64,000 nucleotides of DNA from Pseudomonas triticicola (GTDB taxonomy: Bacteria > Pseudomonadota > Gammaproteobacteria > Pseudomonadales > Pseudomonadaceae). The translations under genes were made by a program, and so were the position numbers. Shown here piece after piece: positions 24,572-34,619 of this stretch. The notes under the pieces were generated by a model. The model worked only from the letters and a program-made list of their open reading frames with translations. It was not told the DNA's origin and ran no database searches. Location of the stretch: contig NZ_JAHSTX010000002.1 of the NCBI RefSeq assembly GCF_019145375.1, forward strand, positions 748,001-812,000. The letters are read 5' to 3'. How positions within the stretch are numbered: the first letter of the stretch is position 1; each line of letters begins with the position of its first letter.

Positions 24572-27500
24572 TCAGAGCCCGGCCCGCTCAAGCGCTTCGC
24601 GACTCAGGGCGCGGGATAGCTCGTTGCGCTCGTAGCTGATTTTCTCGGCCAGCTTCCTGTACTCCCGGGTGCTGCTGAACACTTGGCTGTCGAGCTGACG
24701 GGATTGTTCTTCGAACAGGCGCAGATTCTCCTGATAGCGGTCAGGATAGGTATCGCGCAGGTAGTCCGCCCAGAAAGGATCGGTATAGAGGTCGATCATG
24801 CCGTTGACCAGGCCATCACCCTGTTCGCGCTGGATGATTCTCTGGTAAGCCGCGTTGAGCATTTCCTCGGTCACACCGGCCCGAGGCTGAACGGGCATGC
24901 CCTGCGCATGCCAGGGCAACTCCAGACGCTCGCCCAGGCCTGCTTCGAACGCCCGATGAATCTGTATTTCGTCAGGGGCCGGCAGGCGCGGATCGATCAG
25001 GTGTTGCTGTTGCTGGCGACTGACCTCCATGGCGGCCTCATCGCTGACCCGATCAAGTCGCGCCGCGCTACGCGCCAGGCGCACGAGTCTGTCTTCCAGT
25101 TGCGCGGCCGTTGTCGTTTCGTTGTAGGCCTTGGACACCAGGACTTTGAGCCCCAGTGAGTTGAACAGCTGCGGGCCAAGATCAGGGCAGTCCTGCGCAG
25201 CCACGTTCTGCTCGAAGAGCTTTTTGCGCAGATTTTCGTCGAGCGCCGCCGCATCGATCATGTCCCAGACCCGTGCGGTCAGGTTCCGACGCCCCGAGTC
25301 AGTTCCGTAATCGGCGGATTCGCGCTGCTTGCGGATCACGCTGAAAAAACCGGCTGAGTCAGGCTCGGCCATCAGGTCATGCCACGACTGCTCGCGGTAT
25401 CGGCTGAACGCTGATGAGGGGGGCAACGGATCAGCATTGGCGGGCATCAACTTCCAGTAATCAAGCTCATCGGCGGCGGCGTATGAGTAACCCGGTACGA
25501 CGCTCAACCCTACCGACTGGCGATACTCGCCAAGACGCCGCAACTGGTCACTGTCGAATTTGGCGACACTGATTCGTGCGCGAGCAAGCAGGCGCGCCTG
25601 ATCGCTACCGGGTTCGACGCGGGGCAGGGTGTCGAGCGGATTGTCCCGCATGTCCAGGTAAAACCCTTTCGGGCGCTGCCGTATCTGTCCGTCGACTTCA
25701 AGCCACCCCGTCGGCCAATCGCGAATGCGCGTATTGACCAGGTTCAGTTCGACCAGTTGCTCCATGCGGCCGATATCCGGCGGCACACGCAGGTTGTTGC
25801 CGTTGAGATTCAGGCTCTGCAAGCGGGTGAGATTGCTCAGGCGCGTTCGTGAGTCATAGGTCAGTTCAATGCTGTTGTGCGACAGATCCAGTGTCTGCAG
25901 CTGAGGCATTTTCCCGAGGGCAGCCGGCATCTCCTTGAAGCCGCAGCGCTGGGCACTCAATTGCCGCAGATTGGGGAAACTCGCCAGCAGGCTGTCCGGC
26001 GTGGTTGAAAGCGCAATGTTGGCGATGTTCAGTCCGGTAATCCGGTCGAAGTATTGCTGCATTCCGGGGCGCCGTTGCAAGTCGCGCCACCATGTCTCAA
26101 GGTTCGATAACGGCAGTTCGGATGAAAGGTCCAGCGTATACCCTTGTTCCGGATGCGGGTTGCTTGCGCCGGGCCGCTCGTTGTCGCGTTTGAAGCATTT
26201 CCTCAACTGCTGCTCTATGTACCCGCCGCCCTCGCGGACGAAATCCGTTGGCAGCGCGACCATTTCCCCGTTTTCTTCAATGACAGGTGTGTAACTGCTA
26301 CGCCAGCTGTCGAGGGCGTTGTCGAGCATTTCGCGTTCGCGCTCAAGGTCGGCGATTGCTCTTTCGCTATTGCCCTTTTTCTCGAGCGTCATCAGGAAAC
26401 TCGCCATCTCTCTATCGTTCAGTTTCGGATACAACTGTCTGAGCCGTTGCTCGGGGGTTTTGGCCGTCCATGGCCAGCCCCGTAGCAGAATTTCCGTTTC
26501 GCGGGGGGCGACCGCTCGAATCGGCGGTTCTGCCAGGGCAATCCGGCGTTCGGCAGGCGGCGCGCACTGTTCCATGATCCACAGTTTCAAGGCGCGGCCC
26601 TGACCGCGCTGATAGCCGGTACTCGCCAGCGTTTCGAGCGGTACGGCGCGCAGGATGGCTTCATGGAAATCGGTACTGTCATGCAGCACCTGACCCTTGG
26701 CGTCGCGCACTTCATAGCGGCCTTCTCCACGCCTGAGCAGCTGCCTCACAGTGCTGGCGTCCTGCGGCCCGACACTGCAGCGCAACGGACCGTGCGGGCT
26801 ACCGTCGAACACTTCGATGCGCAGGTCGGCAAAGGTGTCGGTGTGGATTTTCATGGTGTTGAGCGCCAGGCGTTCGGTCTGTTCGGTCATCAGATCGTCC
26901 CGGTAAAAACCGTCGTACGCGCGACTGGCCGACGCCTCGAAATCCAGCTCCCGGGCCTGATTCTTCAGGCGTAGCGGCAAGTGCTGTTCCTCGCTGATGC
27001 GTTGCCGTTCGGCAGCACGAGCCTGGCTCAGAACCGTCTCGGCCAAGGGCAACGGCAGATCCGGAAACGACTCTCTGATCACGGCAATGTCGGTGTCGCC
27101 GCTGCGCTGCCCGGCCTGGTACAGGTGGCGGGCCACGCTGCTGCGCTGCTCTTTCAGCGCGTCGGCCAGTTGACTGCGCAGGACTTCGACCCGTTGCTCG
27201 GCAGTGACCATCGGGCCGAGCAGATGATTGAACTCGTCGTCGCGCAGGAACCCGGCGACCCGCTCCGGCAAATTCCCGGCGTTGAGATCGGCCTGGCTGA
27301 TGCGCAACGTGTCGGCTGCGGAGGCCAGCGGGTTGCCGTATTTATGCGAGTAGCCGGTCAGGTCCTGACGAGCGAAGACCTCCAGCGCGCGTCGCGGCGG
27401 CCAGCCCGGCAGGCTGGTCAGCATCGGCTCCAGCCATACCGCGTCGGCATCGATCGGCTTGCCGCTACGCAGATTCCGCCCAGCCTCGATGACATCCTCG

Positions 27501-29563
27501 TACGCGCTGACGCGCCTGACCGTGTCGACCAGCAGCGGCGGTGGCGGGTTGTTGTCGCTGTGCATGCGGCGCAGTTCATCGTGGCTGGTGCCGCTGCTGC
27601 GCCGGATGTCTTCCAGTTGCGCAGGGGTAAAGCGCTCGACGCTGTGGCCCAGGCGAGGCATCAGCCGGGCGTCCGGCCAGTCGCCCGGCGATTCTGCTTC
27701 ATGCACCCAGGCGCCGTGACCGTTGTGTTCGATCCGTGGCTGGTAGGCATTTTCTCGATTCGGATGTTTGATCCGGTGGGTTTTGCTGGTGGCATCGGTC
27801 GAGGCTTTTTCCACCACATAGAGCTTGCCTTCCAGCGGCAGGACGCTTCCGCTGGCATGGGGATGCAGGCCGTGACGATCGGGCTTCGATTGCGCTGCCA
27901 GGCTCAGCTCGTCACGTGCATAAGGGCCGAGGTCGCGATGCCACAGGCTCGGTTTGCCGTCGGGCAATTTGACCTGTTGCATGGCATCGACCCGTGGTGA
28001 GAGTTTTATCCGCAACGTTTCGCCAATCTGCGCGCCGGCGCCGAACGCCGCCAGTTGAATGACATCGGTCACCACACTGATCACGTGTCCGGCAGCTTCC
28101 TCCCAGACGCCTTCGGCCAGATCAACGATGCCTTCAATCACATCGCTGGTCAGTTGATAGGCGGTATAGGCCATCATCACCTCGCCGAGACCAGGCACAA
28201 AGGGCGTGGCAATCAGCAGGGCGACGTTGAAGATGTCCGAGACGATCCGCTTGAAGTTGTCCCACCACGCCCAGCGTGCGTTGCTGTCGGCATCGGCGGT
28301 AGAGACAGCGATTTGCCGCGCATCGTTGATGATCTTGTTGAGTTTCTGCTGGTAGACATGTCGCCAGTAATCGCCCTGCAACGGCAAGCGCGTGAATTGC
28401 AGCCTGGGCTTTTCCACCGGGTCCTTGCGCCACACCGGGCGCTGGTCGGTGCTCTGCTCGCGCACGTGATGGCGGACGACGAACAACCGCTGTTCGAGTT
28501 CGGCAAAGAAATGCCCACGTTGCTGCTGATCGACGAACTGGCTGAAGAATTGCCGGTACGTCTGCCCGGTCGAGGCGCTCAGACGGTCCTCGCGCAACTG
28601 CCGAGTCAGCTCTTCACGAAACGCCGCCAGCGACTCGTACTCCTTGAGTGGATGATCCGGGTCGTGCGGCACGTAGACGATCAGGCGGCGAACGCCACGA
28701 CTGTCGGGGTGGCCATGCATCAGCAACAGAATGCCGGTCAGGCGGGTGCCGAGCATGGACAGGTCATTGCAGCGAATCGAACGATTGTTGAGCCGCAAGC
28801 GCGGGTTTTCCTCTGTGCTGAAGCTGAGCACCATCCTGAAGGTGTCGTACTGGATCTCTGCCTTGAGCAAGGCGATGAGCGCCGCGACGGCGAGGGCATC
28901 TTTGAGGCTGGCGCTGACCTTGTATTGCAAAAGGCTCTCGGCCAGCGCTTCGCCGGGCAGCAAGTAGCCCTGCAAGTGCCTGGCGTATTGCCCGCCCAGG
29001 TCGAGGTCGCGGCACAGTGTCTGGAACTGGCTGATGGGCATTTGGTTTTTGAGCGGCAAGACGTCGAAGTGTCCGCGCGCATCAGGCTGGCTGATGTAAT
29101 CCGAACCTGCACCGACCGTCTCGTTGGCGGCAAAGTTGTGCAGAGCGGCATCGAGCAGCGAGACCGTACGGGTCGTCGAACCGTCGATCACGTCGATTGC
29201 ATACCAGGGACTGCTGGCGGGAATGTACAGGCGCAGCCAGGTCTTCCTGACGTCCGGCTCGATACCATGGCATTGCTTGATCCTAGCTTTGAGCAGCGGC
29301 TCGGCGAAGGCGTACAGGTCGGTCCTGGCCAGCAGATGATCGACCTTGTTCTGCGATTCCCAAGCCTTGAGGTTGGCGGCGGCGAGTCGGCTGGCAAACG
29401 TACCGGGCGCGCTGTACCAGGTTTCCCGCTTCAGTGGCGTGGCGGCGAGGGCCAGGCTGCGGCTGAGAGTCGCCGCTTTGAACGGCGCGCTGACAGCCGA
29501 TTCGATGAACGCGTAATGCCGGCCTTTGTCGGCGGCTTCGGCAGGCTGAGGGGAGTCAGACAT
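24572..29563 (-). CDS. Large LRR protein with NEL-type E3 ubiquitin ligase domain
   Basis: A 1663-residue protein. The N-terminal about 900 residues resemble the dermonecrotic-toxin/DUF6543-type region common in Pseudomonas ('LKARIKQCHGIEPDVRKTWLRLYIP', 'FSQFVDQQQRGHFFAELEQRL', a hydrophobic pair near 470-500). Leucine-rich repeats follow at about 1160-1290 ('LRQLSAQRCGFKEMPAALGKMPQLQTL', 'LQSLNLNGNNL'). The C-terminus matches the NEL fold with the CxD catalytic motif C-P-D at C1459. NEL proteins of Shigella and Salmonella are injected ubiquitin ligases that modify host proteins. Start at 29563 (ATG); a TTG two codons upstream is also possible. No secretion genes are adjacent, so the delivery route is unknown. 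Confidence 0.82.
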   Translation of the reverse strand: MSDSPQPAEAADKGRHYAFIESAVSAPFKAATLSRSLALAATPLKRETWYSAPGTFASRLAAANLKAWESQNKVDHLLARTDLYAFAEPLLKARIKQCHGIEPDVRKTWLRLYIPASSPWYAIDVIDGSTTRTVSLLDAALHNFAANETVGAGSDYISQPDARGHFDVLPLKNQMPISQFQTLCRDLDLGGQYARHLQGYLLPGEALAESLLQYKVSASLKDALAVAALIALLKAEIQYDTFRMVLSFSTEENPRLRLNNRSIRCNDLSMLGTRLTGILLLMHGHPDSRGVRRLIVYVPHDPDHPLKEYESLAAFREELTRQLREDRLSASTGQTYRQFFSQFVDQQQRGHFFAELEQRLFVVRHHVREQSTDQRPVWRKDPVEKPRLQFTRLPLQGDYWRHVYQQKLNKIINDARQIAVSTADADSNARWAWWDNFKRIVSDIFNVALLIATPFVPGLGEVMMAYTAYQLTSDVIEGIVDLAEGVWEEAAGHVISVVTDVIQLAAFGAGAQIGETLRIKLSPRVDAMQQVKLPDGKPSLWHRDLGPYARDELSLAAQSKPDRHGLHPHASGSVLPLEGKLYVVEKASTDATSKTHRIKHPNRENAYQPRIEHNGHGAWVHEAESPGDWPDARLMPRLGHSVERFTPAQLEDIRRSSGTSHDELRRMHSDNNPPPPLLVDTVRRVSAYEDVIEAGRNLRSGKPIDADAVWLEPMLTSLPGWPPRRALEVFARQDLTGYSHKYGNPLASAADTLRISQADLNAGNLPERVAGFLRDDEFNHLLGPMVTAEQRVEVLRSQLADALKEQRSSVARHLYQAGQRSGDTDIAVIRESFPDLPLPLAETVLSQARAAERQRISEEQHLPLRLKNQARELDFEASASRAYDGFYRDDLMTEQTERLALNTMKIHTDTFADLRIEVFDGSPHGPLRCSVGPQDASTVRQLLRRGEGRYEVRDAKGQVLHDSTDFHEAILRAVPLETLASTGYQRGQGRALKLWIMEQCAPPAERRIALAEPPIRAVAPRETEILLRGWPWTAKTPEQRLRQLYPKLNDREMASFLMTLEKKGNSERAIADLEREREMLDNALDSWRSSYTPVIEENGEMVALPTDFVREGGGYIEQQLRKCFKRDNERPGASNPHPEQGYTLDLSSELPLSNLETWWRDLQRRPGMQQYFDRITGLNIANIALSTTPDSLLASFPNLRQLSAQRCGFKEMPAALGKMPQLQTLDLSHNSIELTYDSRTRLSNLTRLQSLNLNGNNLRVPPDIGRMEQLVELNLVNTRIRDWPTGWLEVDGQIRQRPKGFYLDMRDNPLDTLPRVEPGSDQARLLARARISVAKFDSDQLRRLGEYRQSVGLSVVPGYSYAAADELDYWKLMPANADPLPPSSAFSRYREQSWHDLMAEPDSAGFFSVIRKQRESADYGTDSGRRNLTARVWDMIDAAALDENLRKKLFEQNVAAQDCPDLGPQLFNSLGLKVLVSKAYNETTTAAQLEDRLVRLARSAARLDRVSDEAAMEVSRQQQQHLIDPRLPAPDEIQIHRAFEAGLGERLELPWHAQGMPVQPRAGVTEEMLNAAYQRIIQREQGDGLVNGMIDLYTDPFWADYLRDTYPDRYQENLRLFEEQSRQLDSQVFSSTREYRKLAEKISYERNELSRALSREALERAGL

Positions 29564-29749
29564 GGCCAATCATCCTTGATTGTTTGAGGGATGATCAGCG
29601 TACCGGCGGCAGGGCAAAACAAAAGTTCAAAGATCGGGAGCCAAACGGGTGATCGCCTCAGCGATGCGACAAGAATTCGAATCGGAACAATGCACGAATA
29701 CCACCTTTCCCGCCGATACCCTTCGGCGCAACGTGCATGCCACGTTCGG

Positions 29750-32700
29750 TCAGTGCAGCGCCGATGCCACCACGGGCGCCTGTGGCGGTTGGCACTGCGA
29801 GTCGCTGCCTGGTTGCAGGTACGGCGTGAGAATCGGTGCCATGCCCTTGAGCACTTGCGTGGGCAGGGCCGAGGTGAACTTGAAGTTCTCTGCCGAGCGC
29901 CCCGGGACGAACGCGGTAAGCGTGCCGAAATGGTGATCGCCGATGTAGAACACGAAAGTCGCCGTGCGGTTGATCGACTTCGAACTGATGATCCGCCCGC
30001 CGGAGCCGATCGCCGCAATGCGGTTGTCGCCGGTGCCGGTTTTGCCGCCCATGGCCAGCGGCGTGCCGTCGGGCAATTTGAAACTGCCCGACAACCGTTT
30101 GGCGGTACCGGCATCGACCACTTGCGACAGCGCCTCGCGCATGGCTCTGGCCACTTCCACCGGCATCACCCGTTTGCCCACGTGCGGGTCGTTGACCAGT
30201 CTGGTTTCGTAGGGCGTATCGGCGGCGAAATGCAGGCTGTCGATGCGCAGCGTCGGCATGCGTACGCCGTCGTTGAGGATGGTGCCGATCAGCTCGGCGA
30301 GCGCGGCGGGACGATCGCCTGAACTGCCGATGGCGGTGGCCAGTGACGGCACCAGGTGATCGAACGGGTAGCCGACTTTCTGCCAGCGCTGATGAATGTC
30401 GAGGAACGCTTCGATCTCGAGCATGGTGCGAATGCGGCTGTCGCGCGCGCCCTTGTGCCGGCTCTTGAACAGCCAGCTGTAGACTTCCTGGCGCTCGAAA
30501 TGACTGGCTTTGACGATCTCGCTGAAGGTCGCTTCCGGGTGATGCAGCAGATAACCCATCATCCACAGATCCAGCGGATGTACCTTGGCGATGAAACCCT
30601 GGTCGGGCAAATCGTAACTGCCGGGGCCATAGGAATCGTAAAGGCGGATCAGACGCTCGTCGGTGAGTTTTTCGTTGAGCTTGGTGCCCTTGAGGTGCGA
30701 GCGTACGAACCGGTTGAAATCTTCCTGACTGGCCTCCGGCAGCAGATAGCGATGCACCGCCGCCATGCGGATCGGCGTCGGGCGCATGCTGTCGAGGAAA
30801 GTTTCCAGGCGCGCCTGGGTGTCCTTGTTCTTGTACTTCTTCCAGAACTTGAGCAGGAACGAGGTGCCTTCGCGGTCGGCGAAACTGGCCAGGTATTCCT
30901 GACGGCGCGGGTCGCGGTCATCCTTGAGCAATTCGCCGTTGGGGCCTGAGTAGGTGGTGTAACGGACGATGTCGCGCATCAGCCGGATGAACGGCAGGTT
31001 GATCGACTCGCGCAGCGAATCGCGCAGGGTCGGCAGGCGACCGTTGTCCTCTTTGCGGAAGTTATGAAAGGTGTGCAGCCCACCGCCGGTAAAAAACGCC
31101 TCGCCGGGGCTCGCCGAATATTTGCGATCCAGCGCGGCGCCGAGCAGCTTCGACAGGTCGTGATCCTTGTTCTGGATCAGGTAGTCGATGACCCAGCGGC
31201 TGAGGCGGTCCTGATCGGGCACTTCGACTTTTTTCAATTCCGGCCCGCTCATCGCGCCGTACTTGTCGTGCAGCTCGGCGACGATTTGCAAGTAGGTGGT
31301 CAGCACACGCATTTTCGCCGTCGAGCCGAGTTCGAGCTTGCTGCCTTCGTTGATGTCGAACGGCTGATCGGTGCTGTCGGTCTGCACGCGTACGCGCGAG
31401 CCGTCCGGGGTCAGTTCGAACAGGGTGAAGCTGTAGCGTACTTGCGTGGTGCTGGTCGGCGTCAGCAAGCGTTCGCCGAGCAGGCCGATTTCCGCAGCGT
31501 AGGCTGGGTCGGCAAGTTTTTTCAGATAAGCCGTGGCCTGCGTTTGCAGATCGCCCTGCAGGGTGCTGGTGGCTGACAGGTCGAGACGATCGAGGTCGTA
31601 AAGCGGCCGGTTGAGCATGCTCGCCAGACGACTGCGGGCGACGCTGATGCCTTTGTTGGTTTCGATCGGCTGCATGGTCGGCTGGGTCTGCCAGTCACGG
31701 TACGAGACGGTGCTTGCGAGCGCAGCGTCGGCCAGAGCGCTGTCGATCACGCCGTTCTGCTTGAGCAGGCGCAGGTGGCTGTCGGTGAGGCTGGCCAGTT
31801 CGTCGCGGCCCTTGGTCAGGTAATGCGAAGGACGGCGCTGGGCGATCATCAGCGAGAGCATTTCACGCAAGGCCAGGCCTTTGGCGGCCATGGTCTGCGG
31901 GTCGGTCGCCGGGCTGTTCAGTTGCTCGTTGGCCTTGTTGAAATCGCTGCCGTACCAGACTCGCAAACCTTCGGCCATGCCGTGCACTTCACCGTGGCCG
32001 GGCACCGCCGAGAGCGGCACGCTGTTGAGGTAGTCGCGCACGATGTTCTGCCGCGAACCGAGGGTCTCTGGGCCATCCTGATAGGCGCGCACGCTGGCGG
32101 AAATCATCTGGCGGATCTTCTCCGCGCCCGATACGGTGAGGCCGTCGGGCGAGTGGCGATACTTCTCCAGTTGCGTTGCCAGGGTACTGCCGCCGGCCGA
32201 TTGCCCGGGCAGGCGCAGCAGTTTCGCCACTTGCGACCACGCGGCCATGCCGAAGCGCGGCCAGTCCACCGCCGGGTTGGCCAGCGGCTGTTTCGGGTCG
32301 AGGAGAAAGCGGTTTTCGATGAACAGCAGGCTGCTGACCACCACCGGCGGAATCGCCGCGAAGTCGGCATACAGTTGCTGCGGATAGTTGTATCGATATA
32401 GCGGCGCGCCTCGGCAATCGGTGATCGACAGCCCGGCCTGGATCTTTTCCGAATACGGCACGAACAGGCCTTTGTCGGTGTAACCGAGCAGGGCGGGGGA
32501 GAAGCGCGTCTGCTCGGTGATCACATAGTTGCGCTTGAGCAGGCGCGGCAGGAATTCGTCCAGGGAGCTGTAACCCAGGCGCAAATCGAACGGCCCGTTG
32601 CCCGGATAACGAATCGCTTCGCTGGGGCCGGGTTCAAGCTTGTAGGTCAGCGAAGCGGCGTACTGGCTCAGCTCCCGCGCCTGAAAGCGCGAGGTGCGCA

Positions 32701-32884
32701 TTTCCTTGGACGCGGCGAGTCCCACCACTACCGCGATGATCAGAAACAGCAACCAGAAAGCCTTCCACCCGTGCCGCTGGCGACGGGGTTTTTCAGGGAC
32801 AGGCGCTTCATTCACACGTTCAGTCTGAACCACGGTTTTACTCGAATCGGTTTGCCACAAAGCGCCCATAGTCGACTGATCCAT
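29750..32884 (-). CDS. Oversized class A penicillin-binding protein homologue
   Basis: A 1044-residue inner membrane protein. One membrane segment (about 42-60, 'AFWLLFLIIAVVVGLAAS') is followed by a glycosyltransferase 51 domain with 'LLFIENRFLLD' (family: E-D/N-xx-F) and GGSTLATQ, then a transpeptidase domain with STAK, an SxN candidate (SIN in 'RESINLPF') and KTGT. It should polymerise and cross-link peptidoglycan in the periplasm. It is some 200 residues longer than PBP1a/1b; the extra sequence lies mostly between STAK and KTGT and contains many basic and aromatic residues. The glycosyltransferase motif departs from the usual EDRRFxxHxG. Single gene; the intergenic region before it holds the REP array. 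Confidence 0.8.
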   Translation of the reverse strand: MDQSTMGALWQTDSSKTVVQTERVNEAPVPEKPRRQRHGWKAFWLLFLIIAVVVGLAASKEMRTSRFQARELSQYAASLTYKLEPGPSEAIRYPGNGPFDLRLGYSSLDEFLPRLLKRNYVITEQTRFSPALLGYTDKGLFVPYSEKIQAGLSITDCRGAPLYRYNYPQQLYADFAAIPPVVVSSLLFIENRFLLDPKQPLANPAVDWPRFGMAAWSQVAKLLRLPGQSAGGSTLATQLEKYRHSPDGLTVSGAEKIRQMISASVRAYQDGPETLGSRQNIVRDYLNSVPLSAVPGHGEVHGMAEGLRVWYGSDFNKANEQLNSPATDPQTMAAKGLALREMLSLMIAQRRPSHYLTKGRDELASLTDSHLRLLKQNGVIDSALADAALASTVSYRDWQTQPTMQPIETNKGISVARSRLASMLNRPLYDLDRLDLSATSTLQGDLQTQATAYLKKLADPAYAAEIGLLGERLLTPTSTTQVRYSFTLFELTPDGSRVRVQTDSTDQPFDINEGSKLELGSTAKMRVLTTYLQIVAELHDKYGAMSGPELKKVEVPDQDRLSRWVIDYLIQNKDHDLSKLLGAALDRKYSASPGEAFFTGGGLHTFHNFRKEDNGRLPTLRDSLRESINLPFIRLMRDIVRYTTYSGPNGELLKDDRDPRRQEYLASFADREGTSFLLKFWKKYKNKDTQARLETFLDSMRPTPIRMAAVHRYLLPEASQEDFNRFVRSHLKGTKLNEKLTDERLIRLYDSYGPGSYDLPDQGFIAKVHPLDLWMMGYLLHHPEATFSEIVKASHFERQEVYSWLFKSRHKGARDSRIRTMLEIEAFLDIHQRWQKVGYPFDHLVPSLATAIGSSGDRPAALAELIGTILNDGVRMPTLRIDSLHFAADTPYETRLVNDPHVGKRVMPVEVARAMREALSQVVDAGTAKRLSGSFKLPDGTPLAMGGKTGTGDNRIAAIGSGGRIISSKSINRTATFVFYIGDHHFGTLTAFVPGRSAENFKFTSALPTQVLKGMAPILTPYLQPGSDSQCQPPQAPVVASALH

Positions 32885-32990
32885 TCACGCAGATTGATCG
32901 GACTTGTCTGAAGCTTAGACGGTGCTTGGAGCCGGTGAAAAAAATGTGAAGAGCGGACGCGGCGCTTTGTCTGAATAAAACTGGAACACA

Positions 32991-34129
32991 CCCTGTGGCG
33001 AGGGGATTCATCCCCGTTGGGCTGCAAAGCAGCCCCAAAACCTGCCAGGACGGTTTCTACAGGCACACCGAGTGTGAGGAAGTTGCGACTGCTGCGCAGC
33101 CGAGCGGGGATAAATCCCCTCGCCACAGGGATGCTGTTCATATCCCGGGATGTTGTCTGTGTGAGGAAAGGATTCAGATGGCTAGCAGATCTATCTGCCA
33201 TGCAGGGACTCCCTGTGGCGAGGGGATTCATCCCCGTTGGGCAGCGAAGCGGCCCCAAAACCTGCCAGCACGGTTTCTACAGGCACACCGAGTGTGAGGA
33301 AGTTGCGACTGCTGCGCAGCCGAGCGGGGATAAATCCCCTCACCACAAGGATGCTGTTCATATCCCGGGATGTTGTCTGTGTGAGGAAAGGATTCAGATG
33401 GCTAGCAGATCTATCAGTCTTGCAGGGACTCCCTGTGGTGAGGGGATTCATCCCCGTTGGGCTGCGAAGCAGCCCCAAAACCTGCCAACACGGTTTACGC
33501 AGGCATACCGCATATCGGCAAATGGCGACTGCTGCGCAGCCGAGCGGGGATAAATCCCCTCACCACAAAGATACTGTTCACAACCCCATGATGTGTCTGT
33601 GTGAGCAATGGACTCCCTGTGGCTAGCAGATTTATCAGTCTTGCAGGGACTCCCTGTGGCGAGGGGATTCATCCCCGTTGGGCAGCGAAGCGGCCCCAAA
33701 ACCTGCCAGCACGGTTTATGCAGGCCCACCGCGTGTCAGCAAGTTGCGACTGCTGCGCAGTCGAGCGGGGATAAATCCCCTCGCCACAAGGATGCTGTGC
33801 ACATCCCGGGAAGTTGTCTGTGCGAGGAAAGGGCTCCCTGTGGCTGGCAGATTTATCAGTCATGCAGGGATTCCCTGTGGTGAGGGGATTTATCCCCGTT
33901 GGGCTGCGAAGCAGCCCCAAAACCTGCCAACACGGTTTATGCAGGCCCACCGCGTGTCAGCAAGTTGCGACTGCTTCGCAGCCGAGCGGGGACTTCCTGT
34001 GGCGAGGGGATTCATCCCCGTTGGGCTGCGAAGCGGCCCCAAAACCTGCCAGCACAGTTTCTACAGGCACACCGAGTGTGAGGAAATTGCGACTGCTGCG
34101 CAGCCGAGCGGGGATATCCCCTCACCACA
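32991..34129. repeat. Tandem array of about 5.5 units of 220 bp with inverted REP-like elements
   Basis: Units start at 32991, 33211, 33431, 33652, 33873 and 33995 (the last follows a shortened copy). Each holds an inverted element of about 138 bp, running from TGTGGCGAGGGGATTCATCC to GGGGATAAATCCCCTCGCCA, with inner hairpins GGGCTGCGAAGCAGCCC and GCTGCGCAGC. A conserved spacer of about 82 bp follows, containing ATGCTGTTCATATCCCGGGA. Because the spacers also match, the array grew by tandem duplication of element plus spacer, not by repeated insertion. It is non-coding; reading frames across it are by-products. It ends 32 bases from the RAYT gene's stop codon. Confidence 0.93.
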
Positions 34130-34160
34130 ATAAATACACCTTTCCATAGAGCTGTCGCGC

Positions 34161-34619
34161 TCAGAGCCACCAGGCATCCCAAAGCGGGTAGTCACCGAGG
34201 TTATCGACCAGCCCGGCTCGCAAGGGATTATTGATGATATAGCGGGCGATGGGCTCCAGGTCCTCGCCGTCACGGATCGCACGGTCGTGGTAGCCGGTTT
34301 GCCACAGCGATCCGTGACGTCCGGTTTTTCTGTTAACCGCATGCGTACAGCGAGCCTTTACACCGCCAATGACTTCGCCAAGTGAGCCGCGTTGTAATTG
34401 CATCAGCCAATGAAAGTGGTCAGGCATGACAACCCAGGCGATGGATTGCGCGACTCCTTGCTCATGAACCCGGCGTAGTTCTGCAACCAGTAATCGGCCG
34501 GTCTGCCAATCAGAAAATACGGGCTGGCGTTCGTGGATGACAGAGGTGATGAAATAGGCACGACCGTTTTCCGAGAAACGACCTTGGCGCAAACGGTGGG
34601 AATTGGGACGGACTGGCAT
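34161..34619 (-). CDS. REP-associated tyrosine transposase (RAYT)
   Basis: A 152-residue single-strand HUH/Y1 transposase of the IS200-related TnpA-REP family. It has the RAYT opening 'HRLRQGRFSENGRAYFITSVIHERQPVFSD', the HUH motif in MPDHFHWLM, the catalytic tyrosine region 'LWQTGYHDRAIRDGEDL', and the 'ARYIINNPLRAGLVDNLGDYP' tail. RAYTs mobilise or process REP sequences and are domesticated host genes, normally one per REP family. Its 3' end adjoins the tandem array at 32991-34129, so the GGGGATTTATCCCC-type element is its likely substrate. The gene appears intact. Confidence 0.9.
   Translation of the reverse strand: MPVRPNSHRLRQGRFSENGRAYFITSVIHERQPVFSDWQTGRLLVAELRRVHEQGVAQSIAWVVMPDHFHWLMQLQRGSLGEVIGGVKARCTHAVNRKTGRHGSLWQTGYHDRAIRDGEDLEPIARYIINNPLRAGLVDNLGDYPLWDAWWL

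Noticed and set aside
28055..29587. A 510-codon frame antisense to the NEL protein
   Set aside because: Lies wholly opposite a recognisable coding region; no motif or start signal.
32991..34129. CRISPR array
   Set aside because: Repeats are 220 bp, internally palindromic and have conserved, not variable, spacers; no cas genes.
32995..34149. Several 90-178 codon frames across the tandem array, with repeated 'WAAKRPQNLP'-like peptides
   Set aside because: They follow the repeated DNA in several frames on both strands; peptide repetition reflects the array, not a protein.
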